Origin: Seribacter sp963934295
GTDB lineage: Bacteria > Verrucomicrobiota > Verrucomicrobiia > Opitutales > Seribacteraceae
Direction of reading: 5' to 3'
Length of the DNA: 64,000 bases
NCBI GenBank assembly: GCA_963934295.1
Contig: CAWVXY010000003.1
Span: forward strand, 65,605 to 129,604
Positions 27,101 through 34,737 of the stretch are shown piece after piece. Numbering within the stretch: the stretch's first letter is position 1; each line of letters begins with the position of its first letter. Below the pieces are notes generated by a model that saw only the letters and a list, made by a program, of their open reading frames with translations, did not search any database and was not told where the DNA came from. The position numbers and the translations under genes were made by a program.

Positions 27101-28974
27101 CCCATGAAGCTTTCTCCTATTCCCTCTTGTCCTTTGACGAAAATCCTCTGCACATCCAGGATCGAATCATGGAGCTAGAGGCCCTCTCCCTGGATGTTCT
27201 GAAATCACAGGAGGAAATTGATGCTTACCAAGTAGAAATCATCGAACTTCAGGAAAGAATAGAACTGGCAAAATCCAACGGTCTGTTCTTTGTTGATCAA
27301 AATGGTTCCCTCAGAACCAACCAAATACTCGACTATGAAGCATTCTACGAGCACCCCTTCCTTCCCATTCTGGTTCAAGCTATAGATGAACATAACTTCA
27401 CCATTACTAAACATTTTGTGATCGAGGTAACAGACGAGCAATTTGAGCCTGACTTTGATACCTTCGATCCATTGCAAATCGAAGAAAATAGACCCGTCGG
27501 TTCACTGGTTGGACACTTCAATGCAATAAACATCGAACCCCATGAATTTTTCTCTTATTTCGTTCTATCTTTTGAAGATGACCCCGTTCAAATCCAGGAA
27601 AGAATTTTTGAACTCGAGACCCTCTCCCTGGATGTTCTTAAATCACCGGAGGAGATTGATGCTTACCAAGTAGAAATCATCGAACTTCAGGAAAGAATAG
27701 AACTGGCAAAATCCAACGGTCTGTTCTTTGTTGATCAAAATGGCTCCCTAAGAACCAACCAAGTACTCGACTATGAAGCATTCTACGAGCACCCCGTCCT
27801 TCCCATTCTGGTTCAAGCTACAGATGAACATAACTTCACCATTACTAAACATTTTATGATCGAGGTAACAGACGAGCAATTTGAGCCTGACTTTGATACC
27901 TTTGGCCTCCTTCAAATTGAGGTAAATAGACCGGTCGGTTCACTGGTTGGACAGTTCAATGCATCCAACATTGAACCCCATGAATTTTTCTCCTATTCCG
28001 TTCTATCTTTTGAAGATGACCCCGTTCAAATCCAGGAAAGAATTTTTGAACTCGAGACCCTCTCCCTGGATGTTCTTAAATCACCGGAGGAGATTGATGC
28101 TTACCAAGTAGAAATCATCGAACTTCAGGAAAGAATAGAACTGGCAAAATCCAACGGTCTGTTCTTCGTTGATCAAAATGGTTCCCTAAGAACCAACCAA
28201 ATTCTTGACTATGAAACATTCTCTGAGCACCCCTTCGTTCCCATTCTGGTTCAAGCTACAGATGAACATAACTTCACCATTACTAAATATTTTATGGTCG
28301 AGGTAATAGACAGAGTAACAGAACCGGTTACACCTTTGCCTGCGATCGTTCGCACATTTAATTCAGCCGATATAAATGAATTCAGCTATTTGCTGGAGGC
28401 AGAGGTACTTGCAGACGGAGGATCTCTCATTCAAGAGGCTGGCTTTTTAATAAGCAAGAGCATCCGGTTTATTGATCCTATTCGTATAATCGCACTTCTC
28501 GATCCATTGACGGGGGAATTTGCAGCTGAATTCGTGGATTTTGAACCCGGAACCAGATACTATTTTCGAGGCTATGCATTTAATGATTTTGGTGAGTCCA
28601 AAGGTTCAATAAAAAAATTCAGAACACCTGAAATCGTTGATCCCGATGCTTGGTGGAATAACATGACCGACGTGGGTGGTGGTTGGAGGAACTCCGAATG
28701 GTTTGGAGCTTTTCTAACCTACCCAGAGTTAGACTGGATATATCACTCTGACTTGGATTGGGTTTATGTAGTGAAGGACGAGGGTAATGGAATATGGATA
28801 TGGCACCCCCAACATGGATGGCTTTGGACTCAGGATATGGTATGGCCTTACTTATATTCTAATAGGACATCTAATTGGATATACTTCATGAACAAAATCA
28901 ATGGACAACCCATATTTTACGATTACGAAACTGGTCGATACCTCCTAGATTTTAAATCACCTACTGACTTTTAG
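24193..28974 (+). CDS. Giant cadherin-like repeat surface protein
   Basis: 1593-residue exported protein of modular design. Signal peptide: VVYSCFFVYLFTSTAL. Then eight short GF-DSGGF repeats (24325-24855), seven cadherin-like repeats of exactly 102 residues (24868-27012) with Ca-ligand-like DPDGD/DPNGD and DNN-DN motifs, three longer 146-residue repeats (27013-28326), a fibronectin-like stretch ending FEPGTRYYFRGYAFNDFGES, and a Trp-rich C-terminal domain of about 100 residues (WIYHSDLDWVYV, IWIWHPQHGWLWT). This last domain is common at the C-terminus of Opitutae surface proteins and may anchor or sort them. ATG 24193 follows a GTG at 24190; ATG 24214 would also leave a signal peptide. Probable role: Ca-dependent adhesion or surface layer. 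Confidence 0.9.
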   Translation: MLDCRPGMRSKRLPHSWRSRVVYSCFFVYLFTSTALRGTGDNNQTGFHDSPSFQLDTHDPNPMDSIGFADSGGFELNTGGHDGTLQSGIGDTGGFELNTQDSPGGNGDMNNTGFADSGGFQLDTADGNTTFFDSNQTGFADSGGFNIDTRDPNPMDSIGFADSGGFELNTSGHDGTERTGFSDSGGFSLNTVDAYGSTSDQNSTGFADSSGFDLDTTDSGNQQNQNAPPSFQSDGNLTVPENSTFVYEFNATDPDGDSLSYSIEYGDDQHLFDLNTTSGALSFFTHRDFENPEDNNSDNIYEATIQVSDGNATALLNLFVHVTNMFENDAPSFQSDGNLSVYENQTFVYEFNATDPNGDYLTYSILYGDDANAFDLNGSTGILSFISPRDYENPDDNDSDNIYEATIQVSDGNATALLNLFVHVTDMFENDAPSFQSDGNLSVYENQTFVYEFNATDPNGDILSYSILHGPDANLFDLNQSSGALTFISPKDYEAPEDNNTDNVYQLTIQVADSGTPVSLNLNIEVTDVFENAPPSFQSDGNLTVSENTAFVYEFNATDPNGDYLTYSILHGPDANLFDLNQSSGALTFISPKDYEAPEDNNTDNVYQLTIQVADSGTPVSLNLNIEVTDVFENAPPSFQSDGNLTVSENTAFVYEFNATDPDGDVLTYSILYGPDSSLFDLNQSSGSLTFFSPKDFEAPEDNNTDNVYHLTIQVAGNGTPVSLNLNIEVTDVFENAPPSFQSDGNLTVSENTAFVYEFNATDPDGDVLTYSILYGPDSSLFDLNQSSGSLTFFSPKDFEAPEDNNTDNVYHLTIQVAGNGTPVSLNLNIEVTDVFENAPPSFQSDGNLNIPENTTFIYEFNATDPNGDPLSYSIKHGDDQQFFELNSSMGTLSFITPKDFENPEDNNRDNVYELSLIVSDEFDTAPLNLFVQVTDIFEADFDSFDPLQIEENSPVGSLVGHFDAINIEPHEAFSYSLLSFDENPLHIQDRIMELEALSLDVLKSQEEIDAYQVEIIELQERIELAKSNGLFFVDQNGSLRTNQILDYEAFYEHPFLPILVQAIDEHNFTITKHFVIEVTDEQFEPDFDTFDPLQIEENRPVGSLVGHFNAINIEPHEFFSYFVLSFEDDPVQIQERIFELETLSLDVLKSPEEIDAYQVEIIELQERIELAKSNGLFFVDQNGSLRTNQVLDYEAFYEHPVLPILVQATDEHNFTITKHFMIEVTDEQFEPDFDTFGLLQIEVNRPVGSLVGQFNASNIEPHEFFSYSVLSFEDDPVQIQERIFELETLSLDVLKSPEEIDAYQVEIIELQERIELAKSNGLFFVDQNGSLRTNQILDYETFSEHPFVPILVQATDEHNFTITKYFMVEVIDRVTEPVTPLPAIVRTFNSADINEFSYLLEAEVLADGGSLIQEAGFLISKSIRFIDPIRIIALLDPLTGEFAAEFVDFEPGTRYYFRGYAFNDFGESKGSIKKFRTPEIVDPDAWWNNMTDVGGGWRNSEWFGAFLTYPELDWIYHSDLDWVYVVKDEGNGIWIWHPQHGWLWTQDMVWPYLYSNRTSNWIYFMNKINGQPIFYDYETGRYLLDFKSPTDF
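24325..24855 (+). repeat. Eight GF-DSGGF short repeats
   Basis: Eight copies of a motif like TGFADSGGFELDT, 20-25 residues apart, with variable Asp/Asn/Gly-rich spacers. Copies 2 and 6 are nearly the same over a longer span, including DPNPMDSIGFADSGGFELNT, which indicates a block duplication rather than only single-unit spread. Confidence 0.9.
24868..27012 (+). repeat. Seven tandem 306-bp cadherin-like repeats
   Basis: The phrase coding for PSFQSDGNL recurs every 306 bp (102 codons). Measured spacings between equivalent bases near 25797, 26103, 26409 and 26715 are each exactly 306 bp. Copies 5 and 6 appear almost identical in DNA, and the second half of copies 3 and 4 is also identical, so recent unequal crossing-over or gene conversion is likely. 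Confidence 0.95.
27013..28326 (+). repeat. Three tandem 438-bp repeats with coiled-coil insert
   Basis: Three 146-codon units starting at 27013, 27451 and 27889. Each begins DFDTFDPLQIEENRPVGSL or a variant and ends HFMIEVTDEQFEP, which are cadherin-like edges. Each is interrupted by a charged helical segment with heptad-like spacing (VEIIELQERIELAKSNG). The helical part is the most conserved between copies. Confidence 0.92.
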
Positions 28975-28993
28975 TAGAATACGGAATTTTACC

Positions 28994-29012
28994 GCATGCA
29001 TAAACTGCATGC
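28994..29012. promoter_or_regulatory. Perfect 7-bp inverted repeat after the adhesin gene
   Basis: GCATGCA-TAAAC-TGCATGC lies 20 bp after the adhesin stop. It covers the upstream candidate ATG (28996) of the next gene, which favours the later ATG at 29026. No T-run follows on the plus strand, so it is not a standard intrinsic terminator; it may be an operator or RNA hairpin. Confidence 0.4.
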
Positions 29013-29025
29013 TTATAAATTTAGG

Positions 29026-29892
29026 ATGAAGAACAAAATAAATATCAATAAAACATTTCATTTCCTAACTTTATTCGTTTTTACATTTTCGATTTCTGTG
29101 TGTTGTTTGACCCATTGCATTGGAGAACTGAAAAAACAGAACATTCCCACGATTAAAATTACCCCTAATATTTGGGGGGGTGCAAAAATAACTGATATTC
29201 ATAAAGTTTTGGAATCAACGGCAAGGCAGATCACTCCCTACATCTGGCAAAAAAACCTGAATCCTATACAAGTTGATAGATCACAAACTGGTCCGATTGT
29301 ACTCTACAGACGAGGTACAAATGGAGAGTACTTAGTTCGTTTAAATACGCTGAAGACTTTTTGGTCACAATATGCTTTTCAGTTTGCACATGAATTAGGT
29401 CACATAATTTGCGGGTTCAAGAAAGGGGATCTATCAAACATGTGGTTCGAGGAAAGCATCTGTGAAACAGTTTCCCTTTTTGCACTTCTTAATATGGCTA
29501 ATGAATGGAAAAAGAAACCACCTTACCCAAACTGGAAATCATATGGCCAGGAATTTGCAAAATATGCACAGAAAAGAATAAAAAAACATCCTTGGCCAAA
29601 AAATAAATCTCTTGGAGATTGGTTTAATGAGAACAAAAATGATTTAACTCAAAGGCCAGCCGACCGAGGACGTAATGTTCGAATTGCATCAAAACTCCTT
29701 CCCCTTTTTCAAGAAAAGCCTTCTCGATGGGAAGCCTGTGCTTTTATCAATGTCAAAAAAACCAACAAAAAAAGAAGCTTTTCAACTTATCTAGAAGATT
29801 GGAAAAAAAGTTGTAAGACCGCTGAGCAAATCAACTTTGTAGAAAAAATTGCCTTTTTATTTAGGATTCAATCAACAAAAGATCATCAATAA
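29026..29892 (+). CDS. Exported HExxH putative metalloprotease
   Basis: 288-residue protein with signal peptide FHFLTLFVFTFSISVCCLTH. The zinc signature is AHELGHIICG, and a downstream glutamate in WFEESICETVSLF would be the third ligand, as in gluzincins. I do not recognise the family beyond this motif. Two more Cys in the C-terminal half may form a disulfide. An ATG at 28996 would add 10 residues but lies in a hairpin, so I chose 29026. It lies 51 bp after the repeat protein on the same strand and could process surface proteins; that is inference. It is convergent with the LRR lipoprotein gene (2-bp gap). Confidence 0.75.
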   Translation: MKNKININKTFHFLTLFVFTFSISVCCLTHCIGELKKQNIPTIKITPNIWGGAKITDIHKVLESTARQITPYIWQKNLNPIQVDRSQTGPIVLYRRGTNGEYLVRLNTLKTFWSQYAFQFAHELGHIICGFKKGDLSNMWFEESICETVSLFALLNMANEWKKKPPYPNWKSYGQEFAKYAQKRIKKHPWPKNKSLGDWFNENKNDLTQRPADRGRNVRIASKLLPLFQEKPSRWEACAFINVKKTNKKRSFSTYLEDWKKSCKTAEQINFVEKIAFLFRIQSTKDHQ

Positions 29893-29894
29893 AA

Positions 29895-30875
29895 TCAGGG
29901 GGTAAACGTAGCCCAAAAGGCATCAGGTGGCATTAAATCACGCCCCTGATCATCAAACTTGGTTCCAATCTCATCTAAATTAGATAAATTTCTAGCAACT
30001 TCGATCCCTCGTTCAATACGCCCTGGCGTAAAAACTAATCGAGATAGGTTTAATCCACGTAAAGGAGTCAAATCTGTGATTAAAGTTTCGCCAATATGTA
30101 ATCGTTGAATAACAGGAAGTTTCCGAACAAAAGAAAGATCCTCAACTAAAGTTCGATGAGCTGTTAAACTGACCAAGGGTAACCCCTCAAGGGGAGAAAG
30201 GTCTGAAACTGGTGACTCCGTTAACCATAGTTGCCGCAAGTTACTATTGGCTAAAGCCGATATATTATTAATCTGAGTCCCAACTGCGTACAAATTTTCC
30301 AAGGGTTGCCCCTCCAAACCTGCCAAGGAACGAACCGGACTTCCGTTCAGGCGTAATTCGATAAGTTTTGCGTCTCTCAAATCCTCAAGGTTTTCAACTA
30401 GTGTGTATTCTAAATAGAGCCTATTTAAAGGCATTCCACGAAGATGACGGATTTCTTTAACAGGGTTACCGCTCAAGTCAAGTGCTTGTAATGGAAGACC
30501 GCGGAGCGGAGATAAGTCCTTCAATCCACAATTAGGGAACTCCGCCGCAATGATCTGACCATTCTCTTCGTGTAATTTGCCCTGCCCCCGATAATCCGTA
30601 TTAGCTTTCAACAGAATCTCCTGAACCTTATTAACTAGATTAACCGAAGGGGGAATTACGGTCACGGATTCTGAATCACTTGCTTGGGAAGACCCATCAA
30701 ATTTAATTGAAGAATCAATGGTAATATTATTCTCATTAATTAATTCGCTCTTGGGAGAATTATTTCCATCCCGAAGACTGGTATTTGAATCAGAATGTTG
30801 CGTTCGCGCATTATCCGCCCCCCCGCAACCCCCCAAAATCAAAGAACATGATATTAGCATTAGGATAAATTTCAT
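29895..30875 (-). CDS. Leucine-rich repeat lipoprotein
   Basis: 326-residue protein with a lipoprotein signal (LILGGC as lipobox), a Ser/Asn-rich linker of about 70 residues, and then eight or so leucine-rich repeats of about 22 residues (LSPLRGLPLQALDLSGNPVK, LEGQPLENLYAVGTQINNIS, LTPLRGLNLSRLVFTPGRI). The C-terminal tail (IEVARNLSNLDEIGT, PPDAFWATF) is a cap often seen on LRR proteins of Planctomycetes and Verrucomicrobia. Probably exposed at the outer membrane for protein binding. ATG start. It faces the protease gene. Confidence 0.85.
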   Translation of the reverse strand: MKFILMLISCSLILGGCGGADNARTQHSDSNTSLRDGNNSPKSELINENNITIDSSIKFDGSSQASDSESVTVIPPSVNLVNKVQEILLKANTDYRGQGKLHEENGQIIAAEFPNCGLKDLSPLRGLPLQALDLSGNPVKEIRHLRGMPLNRLYLEYTLVENLEDLRDAKLIELRLNGSPVRSLAGLEGQPLENLYAVGTQINNISALANSNLRQLWLTESPVSDLSPLEGLPLVSLTAHRTLVEDLSFVRKLPVIQRLHIGETLITDLTPLRGLNLSRLVFTPGRIERGIEVARNLSNLDEIGTKFDDQGRDLMPPDAFWATFTP

Positions 30876-31189
30876 CTCTTTATGATGCTGAAAATGTCGA
30901 ATAATTACTAGAACAAAGAAACAAGTTTTAAAGATAAAATAATCTTATATTCTACAGCCAAAAGAATGCATCATGGAAACACCAAAAAAACCTAACGAAA
31001 AATTAAGCTTGGCTATAAAATGAACTCATAAAATGATCCATAATTTGTATGTTAACCGCTTTTTGAATAAAAAAGCTGAAATCGACAAAGCCCAACTATG
31101 AAAAAAGGGTTCATTACCCATTTCACGATTATTAAAGTCCCGTCAAGTTTTGACTTCCCTGCGGAGCTAGTTTTCGATTAAGTTCTCAT
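30876..31189. other. 314-bp intergenic region between divergent genes
   Basis: AT-rich region between the LRR lipoprotein and the SSS transporter. It holds two small inverted repeats: GGGT-TCATT-ACCC near 31108-31120 and GTCAA-GTT-TTGAC at 31142-31154, the latter 36 bp before the transporter ATG. A 16-codon open frame at 30973-31023 has no support. I see no RNA gene. Confidence 0.5.
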
Positions 31190-33280
31190 ATGAATAGCCT
31201 ACTTTCGACTCAAGACCTCATTATTTTCTTTGGATCCCTGTTTGCCGTGATGGCATTTGGATTATGGTCAGGCAGGAAAGAGGAAAACTCCGAAGATTAT
31301 TTTCTTGCGGGCAAAAGCACCAGATGGTGGGGGGTGGCAGGATCGATTTTTGGATCCAATGTTTCAGCCAATCATATAGTGGGAATGATGGGGGTTGGCT
31401 TCGCGGTGGGTTTCGCACAAAGCCACTTTGAAATCACTGCAATTGCAGGTTTGCTTATGCTTTGTTATTTCTTCTTACCCGTCTACAGAAAACTAAATGT
31501 TTATACTCTAAGTGATTATCTAAGCAAAAGATATGATGATAAAAGCAGAGTCAGTTATGCATTGATCATGGTTATCATCATGGTTGTCATCCAAATGGTT
31601 CCAGGGTTTTACATCGGGTCACGCTCAATCAACCTTCTTTTACAGGGGGACACAGGAAGAAAGGCAGTAGCGGAGTCTGTGGTTGATAAGAATGGTATTT
31701 TAACCGATATCAAAATTAATTTTGGCGGAGAAAAATATGGCTCAGTACCAAAAGTCAAAATTGGCGGAGAGATTAGAGAAGGTCTTACTTCCCAACTCGA
31801 AAATGGTAGAATTGTTGGAGTTCATTTAAAAAATGAAATAGATGGTTTAAATCCTGGTGCACCTCTGCCCGTCTCTTTTATTGGCGGTAATATGAACAAC
31901 CCGGAACTCTCTCCCGGGGATGTTGAACCTATTTATTACAAGTTGGGTATTTTAATTATGGCTTTGGTAACGGGTGCATATGTTATTTTTGGCGGATTGA
32001 AGGCGGTAATTATTACCGATGTCATTCAATCTGTCCTTCTACTTCTTGCCGGATTATTGGTTGCCTATGTAACTTTTTCTCAGCCCGAAATTGGAGGCTG
32101 GGCTAACCTCGTGGCGAGGGATTTAGGTAGTGAAGGGGTTGAAAGGCTCCACTTGTACAATGCTTCGAATCACGCATCCCTTCCATGGACTGGTGTCTTA
32201 ACCGGACTGATGGTTTTACATTTTTACTATTGGGGAACCAATCAGTTTATTGTGCAACGAGCTCTTTCCGCTCGGACGGATAAAGAAGCCAGGATCGGTA
32301 TATTAGCTGCCGGTTTTTTTAAATTACTTATACCTTTCTTTTCAATTGGAACAGGTATTGCCGCGTACTACCTTTTTAAGGACCGTAATCTTGAAGTGGC
32401 TCAGGATGCTGTGTTTATCAAATTGCTTACTGAATTAATTTCTCCGCTGGGTTATGGATTGGTCGGGTTAATTGCTGCTGGAATGATTGGAGCTATTCTA
32501 TCGAGCTTAGACTCAATGATGAATTCAGCCGCTACCATTATGACTTTTGATTTATACAAAAAGTTCATTAACCCCCAAGCAGATGATCGAAAATTAATTT
32601 CCATTGGCCGAACATGGATTGTTGTTTTTATAATTTTTGCCGGAATTCTTACCATTTTTACAATGGATCCAAATTCTCAGGATAGTTTCTTTCTTCATGT
32701 TGCAAAGCACCAGGGTAACCTCATAGCTGGTGTCGTTATTGCCTTCATGGTTGGCATGTTTTGGAAAGGTGCGACTGCGGCGGGCGGAGTTTCTGCTATT
32801 TTATCCGGAGTTGTCTTCAGCTACGGCATCCCTCCCCTCTATGCGTCGATCGCACAGGGTAATGCAGTTCTCATTGATCTTTTCGGAACCAAGCTTAATT
32901 TCATGCATGGTGCTTTTCTCTCTGCAATCCTAAGCCTCCTCGTTCACATCATTGTCAGTAAAAGGACCCAGGCTGATCCTGAAAAAGGAAAACTCACTTG
33001 GATAGGACTTGGAATATTTACCTCAAAACAATTTATTGTTTTGGGAAAAACCCTGACGATTACTCTCCTGATATACGCTACTTTAGCGAGCTTGGTCGTA
33101 CTTGAAACAATAAAGCCGGTACACGCTGCATGGGTTGGTTCTATATGGACCTTTCTTTGCTTTTTTCTTTCTGCTCGAGTAAAAGCTGCAGAAGAAGGGA
33201 TCTCCGTTATTCGAGAAGATCGATTGTGGGCGGGCGGATTGGCTGGTTGTGCAATTTTTATGCTTTATTACTTTTTCTGA
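31190..33280 (+). CDS. Sodium:solute symporter (SSS family) with extracytoplasmic insert
   Basis: 696-residue member of the SSS/SLC5 family with about 14 membrane helices. N-terminal family features are EDYFLAGKSTRWWGVAGSIF and FGSNVSANHIVGMMGVGFA, and the SSS signature region is GLIAAGMIGAILSSLDSMMN. An insert at about residues 152-243 (GGEKYGSVPKVKIGGEIREG, LNPGAPLPVSFIGG) breaks the helix pattern and resembles the GG-x-GY-x-x-P-x-V beta units found in exported repeat proteins. Substrate may be a sugar, as in SGLT-like members. ATG start. The 3' end overlaps the convergent oxidoreductase gene by 13 bp. Confidence 0.9.
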   Translation: MNSLLSTQDLIIFFGSLFAVMAFGLWSGRKEENSEDYFLAGKSTRWWGVAGSIFGSNVSANHIVGMMGVGFAVGFAQSHFEITAIAGLLMLCYFFLPVYRKLNVYTLSDYLSKRYDDKSRVSYALIMVIIMVVIQMVPGFYIGSRSINLLLQGDTGRKAVAESVVDKNGILTDIKINFGGEKYGSVPKVKIGGEIREGLTSQLENGRIVGVHLKNEIDGLNPGAPLPVSFIGGNMNNPELSPGDVEPIYYKLGILIMALVTGAYVIFGGLKAVIITDVIQSVLLLLAGLLVAYVTFSQPEIGGWANLVARDLGSEGVERLHLYNASNHASLPWTGVLTGLMVLHFYYWGTNQFIVQRALSARTDKEARIGILAAGFFKLLIPFFSIGTGIAAYYLFKDRNLEVAQDAVFIKLLTELISPLGYGLVGLIAAGMIGAILSSLDSMMNSAATIMTFDLYKKFINPQADDRKLISIGRTWIVVFIIFAGILTIFTMDPNSQDSFFLHVAKHQGNLIAGVVIAFMVGMFWKGATAAGGVSAILSGVVFSYGIPPLYASIAQGNAVLIDLFGTKLNFMHGAFLSAILSLLVHIIVSKRTQADPEKGKLTWIGLGIFTSKQFIVLGKTLTITLLIYATLASLVVLETIKPVHAAWVGSIWTFLCFFLSARVKAAEEGISVIREDRLWAGGLAGCAIFMLYYFF

Positions 33281-34671
33281 TCGGGAAGTATAATTTCCTC
33301 TGCAAGATCTTCCAACGGGTAAGTCCAAATTTCTGATAGAGTGGGATGATACCAATCCGCATTTAATAAATCATGAACCGTGGCTTTTAAACCTACGGCA
33401 ATGGAAAGGGAATGAATTAATTCCCCTGCATCTTTACCCACGCATTCTGCCCCTAGGACTACTCCCGTTTTCTTATCAGCATGAACCGCAACATACCCGT
33501 GTTTTGCATCCATAAGAATGGACTTTCCATGATCGTCAAAAGGAAAAGATGCCGATAAAAAATCGATCTTCCTTTTCTTTAATTCGGACGGATTCAAGCC
33601 CACAATTGCAAGCTGAGGATCAGTAAATACCACTGAGAGCAGGCAATCATATTGCATCGGCCTTACCTTTTTTCCCATTGCATGTAATGCAGCTGTTTCG
33701 CCCTGCTTTATAGCGATATGTACAATTTCATGAGGACCTGCACAATCACCAGCCGCGTAAAATTCTGGACGGGATGTTTGCTGAAAGGAGTTGGTTTGAA
33801 TATGCCCAGTGGGTAAAAGATTAACTCCCACATTTTCCAAGTTTAAAGAATGGGTTGCCGGTTCTCGCCCAAGGGCTAAAAATAAAAAGGATGTTTGGAT
33901 CTTTTTCTCCTCCCCCTCGTGCTCGTAAGTGACCTCAACATATTCTTTATCGATTTGAGAAAAGCTCCTAAAATTAACTCCGAGTTGCAACGCAAGCCCC
34001 TCTAATTCCAAAGCATTTTCCAATGTTCGAGAAGCTTCATGTGGAAACTCCTTTAGCAAACGCGGGCTTCTCTGTAAAAGAGTCACCCGGGATCCTATAC
34101 GAGAAAGAAACTGAGCTAGTTCGCAGGCAACTACCCCTCCTCCTAAAACAACGCATTCGGATGGTACAGCTTCCAAGTCAAGAACATCATCGCTTGTTTT
34201 GTAATCAACCCCCGATAGCCCGGGCAGGTTTGGGACCTTAACCTGAGAACCAGTGGATATTAAAATTTTAGCTGAACGAAGGATTGTTCCATCACTTAAT
34301 TGAACGCTTTGCCCATCAACAAATTGGCCATGAGAACGAAAAAGGGAAAATCGACCATCCTCCAGTTGTTCTTTCCGATAATCTGCAAACTCCGCAATCA
34401 CTTCTTTTTTCCGAGCATGCATCGCCTCAATATTTGCCCGAGGTTTTTCTCCAACAAATCCAAATGTGCTCCCTTTTTGAGCAAGATGTAACATTTCTGC
34501 TGAGTAAATAAGGGTTTTGGATGGCATACAGCCTCTTAGAATACATAAACCACCCAACTCATCAGCTCCGTCAACCAAAGCTACCGAACCACCATGTTCA
34601 TGAATAGTTCGGGCTGCGGCATAACCGGCACTTCCACCACCAAGTACGATAAAATCAAAATTTTGCTCCAT
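33268..34671 (-). CDS. Pyridine nucleotide-disulfide oxidoreductase (dihydrolipoamide dehydrogenase-like)
   Basis: FAD-dependent class I flavoprotein disulfide reductase, 467 residues. It has the FAD-binding FIVLGGGSAGYAAA, the redox-active pair in GGLCILRGCMPSKTL (C-x4-C with an extra residue pattern ILRG in place of NVGC), the NAD-binding ECVVLGGGVVACELAQFLSR, and a dimerisation domain with the C-terminal segment DWYHPTLSEIWTYPLE holding the His-Pro/Glu of the family. It could be dihydrolipoamide dehydrogenase, a mercuric-reductase-like or a soluble transhydrogenase-like protein. No 2-oxoacid dehydrogenase genes are adjacent. ATG start. Confidence 0.88.
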   Translation of the reverse strand: MEQNFDFIVLGGGSAGYAAARTIHEHGGSVALVDGADELGGLCILRGCMPSKTLIYSAEMLHLAQKGSTFGFVGEKPRANIEAMHARKKEVIAEFADYRKEQLEDGRFSLFRSHGQFVDGQSVQLSDGTILRSAKILISTGSQVKVPNLPGLSGVDYKTSDDVLDLEAVPSECVVLGGGVVACELAQFLSRIGSRVTLLQRSPRLLKEFPHEASRTLENALELEGLALQLGVNFRSFSQIDKEYVEVTYEHEGEEKKIQTSFLFLALGREPATHSLNLENVGVNLLPTGHIQTNSFQQTSRPEFYAAGDCAGPHEIVHIAIKQGETAALHAMGKKVRPMQYDCLLSVVFTDPQLAIVGLNPSELKKRKIDFLSASFPFDDHGKSILMDAKHGYVAVHADKKTGVVLGAECVGKDAGELIHSLSIAVGLKATVHDLLNADWYHPTLSEIWTYPLEDLAEEIILPDQKK

Positions 34672-34737
34672 AGTTATAAGATTGTTATCTCGACACTTAA
34701 AAGAAAGACCGACAAGTTGTCCAACATATCAAATACG

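Noticed and set aside
30973..31023. Sixteen-codon open frame METPKKPNEKLSLAIK in the gap before the SSS gene
   Set aside because: Too short, no ribosome site or homologue known to me; likely chance.
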